Of a stretch of DNA of 16,326 bases, positions 7,912 through 13,718 are shown piece by piece. Numbering within the stretch: position 1 is the first letter of the stretch; every line of letters starts with the position of its first letter. The notes beneath the pieces are model-generated. The model was not told the origin of the DNA, did no database searches, and saw only the letters and a list, made by a program, of their open reading frames with translations. The stretch covers positions 1-16,326 of the forward strand of contig JAQICU010000351.1 in NCBI GenBank assembly GCA_027858325.1. The letters are read 5' to 3'. This DNA is from Candidatus Cloacimonadota bacterium. GTDB taxonomy: Bacteria > Cloacimonadota > Cloacimonadia > Cloacimonadales > TCS61. A program made the position numbers and the translations under genes.

Positions 7912-8504
7912 AAGTAAAACAAAATTCCAATCTTGCTCCTTCTCGAAATCGGAATTTCGAGTTGCTTAATATGAAGAAAGTAGATAGAATTACAAAGTTA
8001 ACAATATCCGAATTTAAACTTCATCCTAAATCTCAACTTATAGATTACTACAAACTTTTTTTTCAAGGAACATTCGGTCCAGAACATATTATATCAAGTA
8101 AATCTTCTACCCGAGAATTCCTGCGAAATGAATTAGAAGGATCTTCCATTTTTGAAGAAAAAGATTATCAAAATATCAGTTATATCAATGAATTCTACAG
8201 GGTGAATCTGAATGTTATCAATATAGGAATGATCTCTTTTAATGATTTTCTGGATGCATTCCTCAAAAGTGTTGAAGTGAAAAATGAGCTCAGTCATAAT
8301 GAATGGTTAGAGCAATGGGAAAACATCGAAAAACAGATTTTCATGATGAAAATTCCAATTGAAAATATTGAACAACAATCTATAGAATTGTGGAAGATTA
8401 TCAAAAGCAAACAGCTTGTAAGTCACAGTAATATCTATCGAACAGCATATTCTCCACATTATCGCCTAATAAATGCAAAACAGTTTCGGAGAATTAAAAG
8501 CTGA
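7908..8504 (+). CDS. Conserved-looking protein of unknown function
   Basis: This soluble protein of up to 198 residues is not one I can assign to a named family. Motif-like stretches are YYKLFFQGTFGPEHII (about 47-62) and SPHYRLINAKQF near the C-terminus (182-193); the His residues in both could be functional. No signal peptide or membrane segment is visible. The start is uncertain. The ATG at 7908 overlaps the radical SAM stop (ATGA) and would be coupled to it, but the first 21 residues are low in conserved character and are encoded across a perfect hairpin. An ATG at 7971 would give a 177-residue protein beginning MKKVDRITKL. The tight coupling hints at a role linked to the radical SAM enzyme, but this is context only. 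Confidence 0.7.
   Translation: MKVKQNSNLAPSRNRNFELLNMKKVDRITKLTISEFKLHPKSQLIDYYKLFFQGTFGPEHIISSKSSTREFLRNELEGSSIFEEKDYQNISYINEFYRVNLNVINIGMISFNDFLDAFLKSVEVKNELSHNEWLEQWENIEKQIFMMKIPIENIEQQSIELWKIIKSKQLVSHSNIYRTAYSPHYRLINAKQFRRIKS
7942..7961 (+). promoter_or_regulatory. Perfect 8-bp hairpin at the start of the unknown gene
   Basis: CTCGAAAT (7942-7949) and ATTTCGAG (7954-7961) form a perfect stem with a CGGA tetraloop. It lies between the end of the radical SAM gene and the alternative ATG at 7971. It has no following T run. It may be a translational control element, or simply lie inside the coding region if the ATG at 7908 is used. Confidence 0.45.
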
Positions 8505-8513
8505 TCTATATTT

Positions 8514-8540
8514 AGTTTAAATCTTATTTTTATTTAAGCT
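8514..8540 (+). other. AT-rich inverted repeat before the RlmL-like gene
   Basis: AGTTTAAAT (8514-8522) can pair with ATTTAAGCT (8532-8540) apart from one G-T wobble, around a 9-base T-rich loop. It occupies most of the 55-base gap after the unknown gene. The stem is weak and not followed by a T run, so it is at best a poor terminator or attenuator. Confidence 0.3.
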
Positions 8541-8559
8541 GTATAAAAGGAGAGAATTG

Positions 8560-9699
8560 ATGTTTGAATATCAACAGCATGGCAAATTCTTTGCACAAGT
8601 AGCGGGTTCAATGGAAGATCTTGGTGCTGCTGAGTTAAAAGAATTCGGTGCAAAAGAGATAGCTCCGGTTTATCGAGGAGTTCATTTCAAAACTGATCTT
8701 ACTCATATTTATCGAATAAATTATCAGAGTAAGTTCATTAGCAGAATTCTGGCTCCGCTGATCACATTTGATTGTCATAGCACAAAATATCTCTATAGTA
8801 CTGCATCAAAAATAGAGTGGGATAAATTCCTAGATAATAATAAAACTTTTGCAATCTACTCAAACGTTTCCAACAGTAAGATAACCCATTCCAGATATGC
8901 AACTCTCGTGTTAAAAGATGCAATTGCCGATTTCTTCACAGAAAAATATGATAAACGTCCTGATATCGATACGAAATCTCCTGATGTTGTTTTCAACCTT
9001 TTCGTACACAAAAATAGAGCAACGATCAGCCTGGATACTTCGGGAGAACCTCTTCATAAACGCGGTTACAGACAAAGCAAGGGATCAGCTCCTATGCAAG
9101 AGACTCTAGCAGCAGCTATTGTTAACCTTGCCGGCTGGAAAGGAAATAAACCTCTATATGACCCAATGTGCGGAAGTGGTACACTTCTTTGCGAAGCTTT
9201 AATGAATTACTGCAGAGTACCTTCAGGTTTTAAAAGAAGAAGATTCGGATTTGAGAACCTGCCCGAATTTGATGAAAGGGAATGGAAGATAATTAAGGAA
9301 AACAGTACAAAACACATTCGAGAACTACCTTCTGACCTCATTTTTGGAAGTGATATGAGTTACTTTGCTATACAAGACTCCAAACTGAATTTTGAAACAC
9401 TTCCTTCGGGACAAAACATTGATCTTAAACAAATTGATTTCATGTCTCTCCCAGAAATTCATGATTCTACAATCATTTGCAATCCACCCTATGGAATAAG
9501 ATTAGGGACTAAAGAATCAACATCTGAACTTTACAAAAATCTGGGTGATTTTCTTAAACAAAAATGTAAAAGTAGCACTGCTTATATATATGTTGGTGAC
9601 AAAGAACTAATTCCTGCTATTGGTCTAAAACCATCTTTTAAGCGTCCTTTAAAAAATGGAAATTTGGATGGTAGATTATTAAAAATAGAAATTTATTGA
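8560..9699 (+). CDS. RlmL-like THUMP-domain 23S rRNA guanine-N2 methyltransferase
   Basis: This 379-residue class I SAM-dependent methyltransferase belongs to COG0116 (RlmL N-terminal half / YpsC type), whose characterised members make m2G in 23S rRNA. The N-terminal ~160 residues correspond to the ferredoxin-like and THUMP RNA-binding region. LDTSGEPLHKRGYR (158-171) is the family linker motif. The SAM-binding motif I is DPMCGSGTLL at 201-210, and the catalytic NPPYGIRLG is at 308-316. The older database label N6-adenine DNA methylase comes from the NPPY motif and is misleading. AGGAGA (8548-8553) lies 6 bases before the ATG at 8560, so that start is preferred to the in-frame TTG at 8557. 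It lacks the RlmK half of the E. coli fusion, which is normal outside gammaproteobacteria. Confidence 0.9.
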   Translation: MFEYQQHGKFFAQVAGSMEDLGAAELKEFGAKEIAPVYRGVHFKTDLTHIYRINYQSKFISRILAPLITFDCHSTKYLYSTASKIEWDKFLDNNKTFAIYSNVSNSKITHSRYATLVLKDAIADFFTEKYDKRPDIDTKSPDVVFNLFVHKNRATISLDTSGEPLHKRGYRQSKGSAPMQETLAAAIVNLAGWKGNKPLYDPMCGSGTLLCEALMNYCRVPSGFKRRRFGFENLPEFDEREWKIIKENSTKHIRELPSDLIFGSDMSYFAIQDSKLNFETLPSGQNIDLKQIDFMSLPEIHDSTIICNPPYGIRLGTKESTSELYKNLGDFLKQKCKSSTAYIYVGDKELIPAIGLKPSFKRPLKNGNLDGRLLKIEIY

Positions 9700-9808
9700 T
9701 TATTACTACGTAAAATTCTTGACGTATGTTCGTTTTGAACAAAATTAAAATCATTAAAGATATGAGTTCAGCATAATTGAGTGTCTTTATAAAAAAATCG
9801 AAAACTGA

Positions 9809-9919
9809 TGTCTTTGCGAGTATTCTTCTTGCTGTTTCAAACGAAGCAATCTCTTTTTAATTAGTTAGAGATTAAGATAGCTTCGTGAGATTTCTAATAT
9901 TAGAAACTTTGCAATGACA
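9809..9919. repeat. Decayed long palindromic intergenic repeat (REP/MITE-like)
   Basis: The ends are complementary: TGTCTTTGC (9809-9817) against GCAATGACA (9911-9919), with one mismatch. The inner arms are ACGAAGCAATCTC (9841-9853) against GAGATT (9868-9873) plus GCTTCGT (9880-9886), interrupted by a 6-base insertion AAGATA. The ends and inner arms resemble the widespread intergenic palindrome type that begins GTCATTGCGAG and ends CGCAATGAC. This copy is diverged. It has no reading frame and no transposase nearby. It sits just upstream of the phosphoesterase gene, in the longest gene-free gap of the window (9700-9944). Confidence 0.6.
9891..9906. promoter_or_regulatory. Perfect 16-bp palindrome nested in the repeat
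   Basis: TTTCTAATATTAGAAA is a perfect palindrome with 8-base arms and no spacer. It falls 38 bases before the phosphoesterase ATG, a position where a dimeric regulator could bind. It may instead be a by-product of rearrangement of the surrounding repeat. Confidence 0.4.
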
Positions 9920-9944
9920 ATTAGAAATTATATTGGAGGATAAT

Positions 9945-11072
9945 ATGAAAAAAAATAGATTTCTTGTTTTCACTCTATTCTTAGTTGTTTTTATTACCTG
10001 TTTTGCCCAGGAAATTCAATTTGGTAAAGTTGATTCAACAGCAAAATTAACTGAAGGACCTTATGTCTTTTGGGGAAATGAAAATGCTACAATTAAGTAC
10101 ATCTTAAATGATAATTATGTTTCGCAAGACATTACTGTTCGTGGAGAGGGATTATTCTCTTTCAATCTTGAAGGATTTGAAGGAGATTTTGAAATTTCCT
10201 CCTATGCTCCGAGAATCAATCCAAGCACCTTTTCAGATATTTCCAAATTTTTTGTTATCAGCGATATTCACGGTCAATATGACCGAATGGTAGAGATCCT
10301 CAGGAATAATAGAATAATCGATGCCAACCTCGATTGGGCATGGGGAGATGGTCATCTTATTATTTTAGGAGATGTTTTCGATCGCGGTGATAAAGTAACA
10401 GAATGTCTTTGGCTCATTCACAAATTAGAAATGCAAGCTGAAAATTGGAAGGGGCAAGTACATTATCTTCTTGGAAATCATGAAGTAATGGTTTTGCAAA
10501 ATAATACTAAGTATGTTCACGATAAATATAAGAAGACTGCTGAAATCATGCAAATGAAGGTAAGTGAGCTTTATTCAGCCAATTCTGAATTTGGTCGCTG
10601 GCTCCGAACTAAACACACCATTATACAGTTGAATGATGTTCTCTTTGTTCATGCTGGTATTCATCCCAGGTTTTCATATTACAACTATAACTTTCAGGAG
10701 ATTAATAACCGGATACGCATTAATATTGATGCTACTAAAGACAAAATAAAATACAATGAATTACTAAACTTTATTTTTGGAAGTGAAGGTCCATTGTGGT
10801 ATCGTGGATATTTTGAAGATACAAAAGCATTTACTCAGATCAAGCAGGATCAATTATTACAATTGCTATCTGATATGGGTATTAATAAAATAGTAGTTGG
10901 GCACACTACACAAGATTTTATTAATCCATTTTTTAAGGATAGTGTAATTCCGGTAGATACTGGTATAAAAACCGGCATTAAAGGAGAAGCCCTGCTTTAT
11001 GAAAACGGAATTTATTACCGAGTGAAAGCTAATTCATACAGAGAACAATTAATATTTCCAATAGAAAAATAA
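9945..11072 (+). CDS. Secreted PPP-like metallophosphoesterase
   Basis: This 375-residue calcineurin-like phosphoesterase carries the two-metal motifs of the serine/threonine PPP phosphatase family. They are DIH at 107-109 (SDIHGQYD), GDVFDRGD at 142-149, GNHE at 177-180, a VHAG motif in the central part and a late GHTTQ. The pattern most resembles the Shewanella-like phosphatase branch. A clear signal peptide (MKKNRFLVF then a hydrophobic core, likely cut after CFA) indicates export to the periplasm or beyond. Residues about 23-100 form an extra, strand-rich N-terminal region of unknown role. GGAGG at 9935-9939 is ideally placed for the ATG at 9945; the in-frame TTG at 9933 overlaps that site and is rejected. 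The natural substrate, phosphoprotein or small phosphate ester, is not evident. Confidence 0.87.
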   Translation: MKKNRFLVFTLFLVVFITCFAQEIQFGKVDSTAKLTEGPYVFWGNENATIKYILNDNYVSQDITVRGEGLFSFNLEGFEGDFEISSYAPRINPSTFSDISKFFVISDIHGQYDRMVEILRNNRIIDANLDWAWGDGHLIILGDVFDRGDKVTECLWLIHKLEMQAENWKGQVHYLLGNHEVMVLQNNTKYVHDKYKKTAEIMQMKVSELYSANSEFGRWLRTKHTIIQLNDVLFVHAGIHPRFSYYNYNFQEINNRIRINIDATKDKIKYNELLNFIFGSEGPLWYRGYFEDTKAFTQIKQDQLLQLLSDMGINKIVVGHTTQDFINPFFKDSVIPVDTGIKTGIKGEALLYENGIYYRVKANSYREQLIFPIEK

Positions 11073-11089
11073 AAAAAGGGGGTATGATA

Positions 11090-11710
11090 ATGAAAAATAT
11101 TATCATTTTAGTAATTTTCGCTGCATTACTTTTGGCTGGATGTGGGAAACTTGACGATGCAAAAAAGGCAATGAATGCTGTTAAGCAGGCGGCAGAAGTA
11201 GTAGAGAGCACAGCTGATTCATTCAAGGATATGGATGAAGATGAAATTAAAAAGATCAAATTAAATGAAAAGGAAGTTAGATCTTTTTTTAACAACGTTT
11301 CAGAAATTAAAGAAAAATATCCTGATATCCATTTTCAGGTTGCTCAAGTAGCTCTGATTGAAGCTATGAGTACTGGTGAAAATTTACAGAATATTGTTAA
11401 GAAAGAAATGAATATTTCTTTTGATGACTATACCAGACTTTCTACTGTGATCACTTTTGCAGAAGCAGTTGGTGCAGGACTTCAGCTAACAAAAGCAATG
11501 CATGAACAAATGGTTCTGGGCAAAGAAGCTTTGGAAACTCAATTAAGTGGAGATCTCACTACAGAACAAAAAGATGAATTGGAAAAAGCTCTTACTGAAG
11601 CAAAACAAGAGATAGAAGAATTTGAAAAAGAGATGAACAGCGATGAATATGCTAACATTAAACACAATTATGATTTAGTCCTTAAGATTAAAGAAGAATT
11701 AGATATTTAA
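11090..11710 (+). CDS. Helical lipoprotein of unknown function
   Basis: This 206-residue lipoprotein has a short basic N-terminus, a hydrophobic core and a lipobox LLAGC with the lipidated Cys at residue 18, so it should be anchored in a membrane facing the periplasm. The mature part is highly charged and almost entirely helical by composition, with Glu/Lys-rich stretches near the C-terminus that could form coiled coil. I recognise no catalytic motif or named family. A strong AAAGGGGG site (11075-11082) is better spaced for the ATG at 11090 than for the in-frame ATG at 11084. It starts 17 bases after the phosphoesterase stop and ends at a good terminator, so the two are probably cotranscribed and both act outside the cytoplasm. 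Confidence 0.75.
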   Translation: MKNIIILVIFAALLLAGCGKLDDAKKAMNAVKQAAEVVESTADSFKDMDEDEIKKIKLNEKEVRSFFNNVSEIKEKYPDIHFQVAQVALIEAMSTGENLQNIVKKEMNISFDDYTRLSTVITFAEAVGAGLQLTKAMHEQMVLGKEALETQLSGDLTTEQKDELEKALTEAKQEIEEFEKEMNSDEYANIKHNYDLVLKIKEELDI

Positions 11711-11733
11711 ATCTACAACAAAAATTATTTCTT

Positions 11734-11764
11734 AAAAGGATGGGGTTATAACTCATCCTTTTTT
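11734..11764 (+). terminator. Rho-independent terminator after the lipoprotein gene
   Basis: AAAAGGATG (11734-11742) pairs with CATCCTTTT (11754-11762) around an 11-base loop and continues into a T run. It lies 23 bases after the lipoprotein stop. Confidence 0.75.
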
Positions 11765-11798
11765 ATTGATCTAAAAAAATTGATAATAAGAGGTTATA

Positions 11799-12194
11799 GT
11801 GAATTCAAAAATTCCCGAACAAAAGAATGACCCATTTATGCTGAGACTTGAAAAAGGTGAAAAGATCTATAAAATCTTCATCTTTCATCCTGAAGCCGGC
11901 AAAGAACAGAATTTTGAATATCGGATTCTTACTAAAGAGATGAAGAATGGACTGCTGGAACTTGTCAGCTATAATTTCAAGATAGTTGATAATATCCCGC
12001 AAAAATATTCTATAACACGTGCTTCAGATATTGATAAGGAAAAAATCACAGATATAATCAGCAATGTTATGGGAATGACACATACTTCGAATGAAGAGTT
12101 TGAGGAAATAGACCTATCAATTTTTGATACAATTGAAGAACAGATCAAATTTTTGGAAAAGAGAGATCGAATAAACAAAGAATATATTATGTGA
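11799..12194 (+). CDS. Small protein of unknown function
   Basis: This 131-residue soluble protein starts at a GTG behind AAGAGG (11788-11793). It is rich in Glu, Ile and Lys, with strand-like stretches early (EKIYKIFIFHP and ELVSYNFKIVD) and a helical acidic C-terminus (EEQIKFLEKRDRINKEY). There is no signal peptide, membrane segment, metal-binding cluster or recognised motif. It stands alone between two rho-independent terminators, so it is probably a single-gene transcript whose promoter lies in the short gap after the first terminator. Coding is supported by the clean ribosome-binding site, the frame length and the flanking terminators. Function is unknown. Confidence 0.65.
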   Translation: MNSKIPEQKNDPFMLRLEKGEKIYKIFIFHPEAGKEQNFEYRILTKEMKNGLLELVSYNFKIVDNIPQKYSITRASDIDKEKITDIISNVMGMTHTSNEEFEEIDLSIFDTIEEQIKFLEKRDRINKEYIM

Positions 12195-12217
12195 TTTTTT
12201 TTGAGTTTTGTTCATTT

Positions 12218-12244
12218 AGCTCCGATATTGTCGGAGCTTTTTTT
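12218..12244 (+). terminator. Strong rho-independent terminator
   Basis: AGCTCCGA (12218-12225) and TCGGAGCT (12231-12238) form a perfect 8-bp stem with a TATTG loop, followed by an unbroken T run. It ends the preceding small gene and insulates the DUF134 cluster promoter. Confidence 0.92.
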
Positions 12245-12259
12245 ATTTTAAAATAAAAC

Positions 12260-12288
12260 TTGCATATTGAGCATATGTGCATTATCTT
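12260..12288 (+). promoter_or_regulatory. Sigma70-type promoter with internal dyad, upstream of the DUF134 gene
   Basis: TTGCAT (12260-12265) and TATCTT (12283-12288) are separated by exactly 17 bases and resemble -35 and -10 boxes. The spacer holds an imperfect dyad: CATAT (12263-12267) against ATATG (12273-12277), flanked by TGCA at 12261-12264 and 12278-12281. This would suit a regulator binding between the boxes, perhaps the DUF134 protein itself. The ATG of that gene follows 28 bases after the -10 box. Confidence 0.5.
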
Positions 12289-12315
12289 GTCTTAGAAATT
12301 AATAAGGGAGGATTA

Positions 12316-12771
12316 ATGCCTAGAAGGAAAATGCAGAGAATCGTGCACAGACCTCCACTTTATACAGAATTTAAACCTGTGGGAATAAGAAGATTATCAT
12401 TAGAATCTATTGAACTCTCGATTGATGAATATGAAGCAATTCGGTTGGCTGACCAAATCGGCATGAATCATAACGAAGCTGCGGAAGAGATGGAAATTTC
12501 CCGATCTACTTTTACCCGGCTGATTGAAAATGCCCGTAAAAAGATAGCTGAATTTATCATTGAGGGTAAACATCTTCAAATAGATGGTGGCAATATTCAT
12601 TTCCGAGGCAACATCATAAAATGCAATTCTTGTGGTCATATGTTCAATACTAATTTTGAAAAAGATTTAATAATATGTCCGTCCTGTGGTTCAGAAAGTT
12701 TAGTAGATTTGGCAGGAGGATTCGGACATGGAAGATGTTGTAGAAATAACGATAATGAAAGAAGGAGGTAA
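12316..12771 (+). CDS. DUF134 family DNA-binding protein with C-terminal zinc ribbon
   Basis: This 151-residue predicted regulator has at about residues 25-90 the DUF134 domain, a sigma-region-4-like helix-turn-helix seen in LSIDEYEAIRLAD, NEAAEEMEISRSTFTRLI and GKHLQIDGG. A zinc ribbon or rubredoxin-like knuckle pair follows (C103, C106, C121 and C124). The tail FGHGRCC adds C141 and C142, which might bind metal. The N-terminal Cys seen in many DUF134 proteins is missing. GGGAGG at 12306-12311 fixes the ATG at 12316; a GTG-initiated extension from 12277 would overlap the promoter and is rejected. DUF134 genes commonly sit beside NifX-like and MinD-like genes, as here, so it probably controls this cluster, possibly sensing metal or redox state. 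Confidence 0.9.
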   Translation: MPRRKMQRIVHRPPLYTEFKPVGIRRLSLESIELSIDEYEAIRLADQIGMNHNEAAEEMEISRSTFTRLIENARKKIAEFIIEGKHLQIDGGNIHFRGNIIKCNSCGHMFNTNFEKDLIICPSCGSESLVDLAGGFGHGRCCRNNDNERRR

Positions 12772-12773
12772 TC

Positions 12774-12914
12774 ATGCCAGGTGGAGATAGAACAGGACCT
12801 GATGGGAAAGGACCCAGAACAGGACGCGGATTAGGAAAATCTGCCGGAAAGGATATGGGACAAGGACAAGGACAAGGTCAAGGTCAAGGTCAAGGTCAAG
12901 GAAGAAACAAATAA
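12774..12914 (+). CDS. 46-residue Gly-Gln repeat microprotein with DUF5320-like N-terminus
   Basis: This very small protein of 46 residues has the N-terminus MPGGDRTGPDGKGPRTGRG, matching the opening of DUF5320-type proteins, which usually sit beside DUF134 and NifX-like genes. The second half is a run of seven Gln-Gly units (residues 29-43) ending in RNK. It contains no cysteine and no hydrophobic core, so it is probably disordered. A strong GGAGG (12764-12768) precedes the ATG, which is 2 bases after the DUF134 stop, so coupled translation is likely. The N-terminal motif shared with the next gene argues for a real, expressed gene rather than chance. It may be a paralogue whose C-terminus was replaced or lost by repeat expansion. 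Function is unknown. Confidence 0.75.
   Translation: MPGGDRTGPDGKGPRTGRGLGKSAGKDMGQGQGQGQGQGQGQGRNK
12858..12902 (+). repeat. Hexanucleotide tandem repeat in the Gly-Gln gene
   Basis: About 7.5 copies of GGWCAA: three copies of GGACAA, then four of GGTCAA, and a final GGA. The unit is two codons, so gain or loss of copies keeps the frame. It encodes the Gly-Gln run. Confidence 0.9.
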
Positions 12915-12945
12915 TCAGAATTAATCAAAATATAGGGAGGTAATT

Positions 12946-13275
12946 ATGCCAAGAGGTGACGGAATGGGTCCTAACGGAATGGGGCAAATGACAGGCAGAA
13001 GATTAGGATATTGTAACGGCTATGAAAGTCCGGGATATGCAAAAGGTGCTCCACGTGGTGGTGCAGGTTTTGGAAGAGGCTTCGGTCGTGGTTTTGGAAG
13101 AGGTTACGGACGAGGATTCGGTTATCAAGGATTTTCCACTTATCCGAATTATCCAACTCCTCAATATTCGGCAAAAGATGAAGAAAAGTATCTTGAATCA
13201 GAATTGGACGTTCTGAAGAATGAACTTAAAGCAATGGAAAAGCGTCTTTCCGAATTGAAAAAAGAAGATGAATAA
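12946..13275 (+). CDS. DUF5320 family Gly/Arg-rich protein with C-terminal coiled coil
   Basis: This 109-residue protein has three parts. The N-terminus MPRGDGMGPNGMGQMTGRR is the DUF5320 signature and ends with a single Cys in RLGYCNGYESPGY. The middle (about 37-60) is a Gly-Phe-Gly-Arg repeat that is likely disordered. The C-terminal ~35 residues (EEKYLESELDVLKNELKAM and onward) form a charged amphipathic helix, probably a coiled coil for oligomerisation. GGGAGG at 12935-12940 sets the ATG. It lies 31 bases after the microprotein gene and ends just before a terminator. DUF5320 proteins accompany NifX-like genes in many anaerobes, but their function is unknown. The single Cys and flexible Gly-rich body would allow a role as a scaffold or metal-handling partner; this is inference. 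Confidence 0.85.
   Translation: MPRGDGMGPNGMGQMTGRRLGYCNGYESPGYAKGAPRGGAGFGRGFGRGFGRGYGRGFGYQGFSTYPNYPTPQYSAKDEEKYLESELDVLKNELKAMEKRLSELKKEDE
13066..13122 (+). repeat. Imperfect 12-base coding repeat in the DUF5320 gene
   Basis: About 4.75 copies of a 12-base unit related to GGTTTTGGAAGA, each encoding Gly-aromatic-Gly-Arg. The first and third copies are identical; the others differ mainly at third codon positions, showing selection for the protein repeat. Confidence 0.8.
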
Positions 13276-13283
13276 TCCATCAG

Positions 13284-13316
13284 GGACAGGCGATAAGATT
13301 ATCGCTTGTCCTTTTT
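13284..13316 (+). terminator. Rho-independent terminator inside the cluster
   Basis: GGACAGGCGAT (13284-13294) pairs with ATCGCTTGTCC (13301-13311), with one G-T wobble and a 6-base loop, followed by a T run. It ends 19 bases before the next ATG. It probably separates high expression of the first three genes from the ATPase genes, either fully or by partial read-through. Confidence 0.85.
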
Positions 13317-13334
13317 GTTTGGAGGTGAATAAAT

Positions 13335-13625
13335 ATGACTGAGGGAAAACATTACGGTGGATTTAAATACAGGAATAAACGAAATCAAAGTCATCGTGGA
13401 AGAAATTCTTTTATAGGAACAGTGATAACAGCCATTGCGGGAACTGTCGTAAATGATCTAACAAGTGAAGACAGTAAAATCAAGAAACTGTTTAACAAAG
13501 TAATTCACCCCAAACAAATAGAAAATAAAGAGAATAAGAATACTATCATTAATGCTGAATATTCAGTTATAGATATCGAAAAAACTGAAAGAGAACAACT
13601 CACGAATGAACAAGAAAAAAAATAG
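13335..13625 (+). CDS. Small protein of unknown function in the NifX/MinD cluster
   Basis: This 96-residue protein has a basic, His/Arg/Asn-rich N-terminus (about 1-24). A short hydrophobic segment, FIGTVITAIAGTVVNDL (about 26-42), could be one membrane helix or a glycine-zipper-like stretch. The C-terminus is acidic and lysine-rich and ends in EQEKK. I recognise no family. GGAGGTG at 13321-13327 is a strong ribosome-binding site for the ATG, which supports it as a real gene. It follows directly behind a terminator and lies 93 bases before the first NifX-like gene. A role with the flanking metal-cluster genes is suggested only by position. Confidence 0.65.
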   Translation: MTEGKHYGGFKYRNKRNQSHRGRNSFIGTVITAIAGTVVNDLTSEDSKIKKLFNKVIHPKQIENKENKNTIINAEYSVIDIEKTEREQLTNEQEKK

Positions 13626-13636
13626 ATTATTTGCAG

Positions 13637-13657
13637 GTTCAATATTTCAGATTGAAC
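13637..13657 (+). promoter_or_regulatory. 7-bp hairpin before the first NifX-like gene
   Basis: GTTCAAT (13637-13643) and ATTGAAC (13651-13657) form a perfect stem with a 7-base loop. It is 11 bases after the preceding stop and has no T run. It could be an operator or mRNA structure within the 93-base gap, which also contains TATAAT at 13703-13708 close to the ribosome-binding site. Confidence 0.4.
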
Positions 13658-13718
13658 AATAATATTACAGATACATCAAAATGATACGTCATGCAATTTA
13701 AATATAATGGAGAGAAAA

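Noticed and set aside
7942..7961. Rho-independent terminator after the radical SAM gene
   Set aside because: The stem is perfect, but no T run follows and the next gene may start upstream of it.
8560..9699. DNA adenine methylase of a restriction-modification system
   Set aside because: The NPPY motif is shared, but the N-terminal THUMP-type region and the SGEPLHKRGYR linker identify an RlmL-like RNA guanine methyltransferase. No restriction gene is adjacent.
9933..9944. TTG start extending the phosphoesterase by four residues
   Set aside because: The TTG is part of the ribosome-binding region TTGGAGG. The ATG at 9945 has ideal spacing and begins a standard signal peptide.
12858..12902. Tandem repeats that might suggest a CRISPR array
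   Set aside because: The unit is 6 bases with no spacers and encodes Gly-Gln in a gene with a good ribosome-binding site. It is a coding microsatellite.
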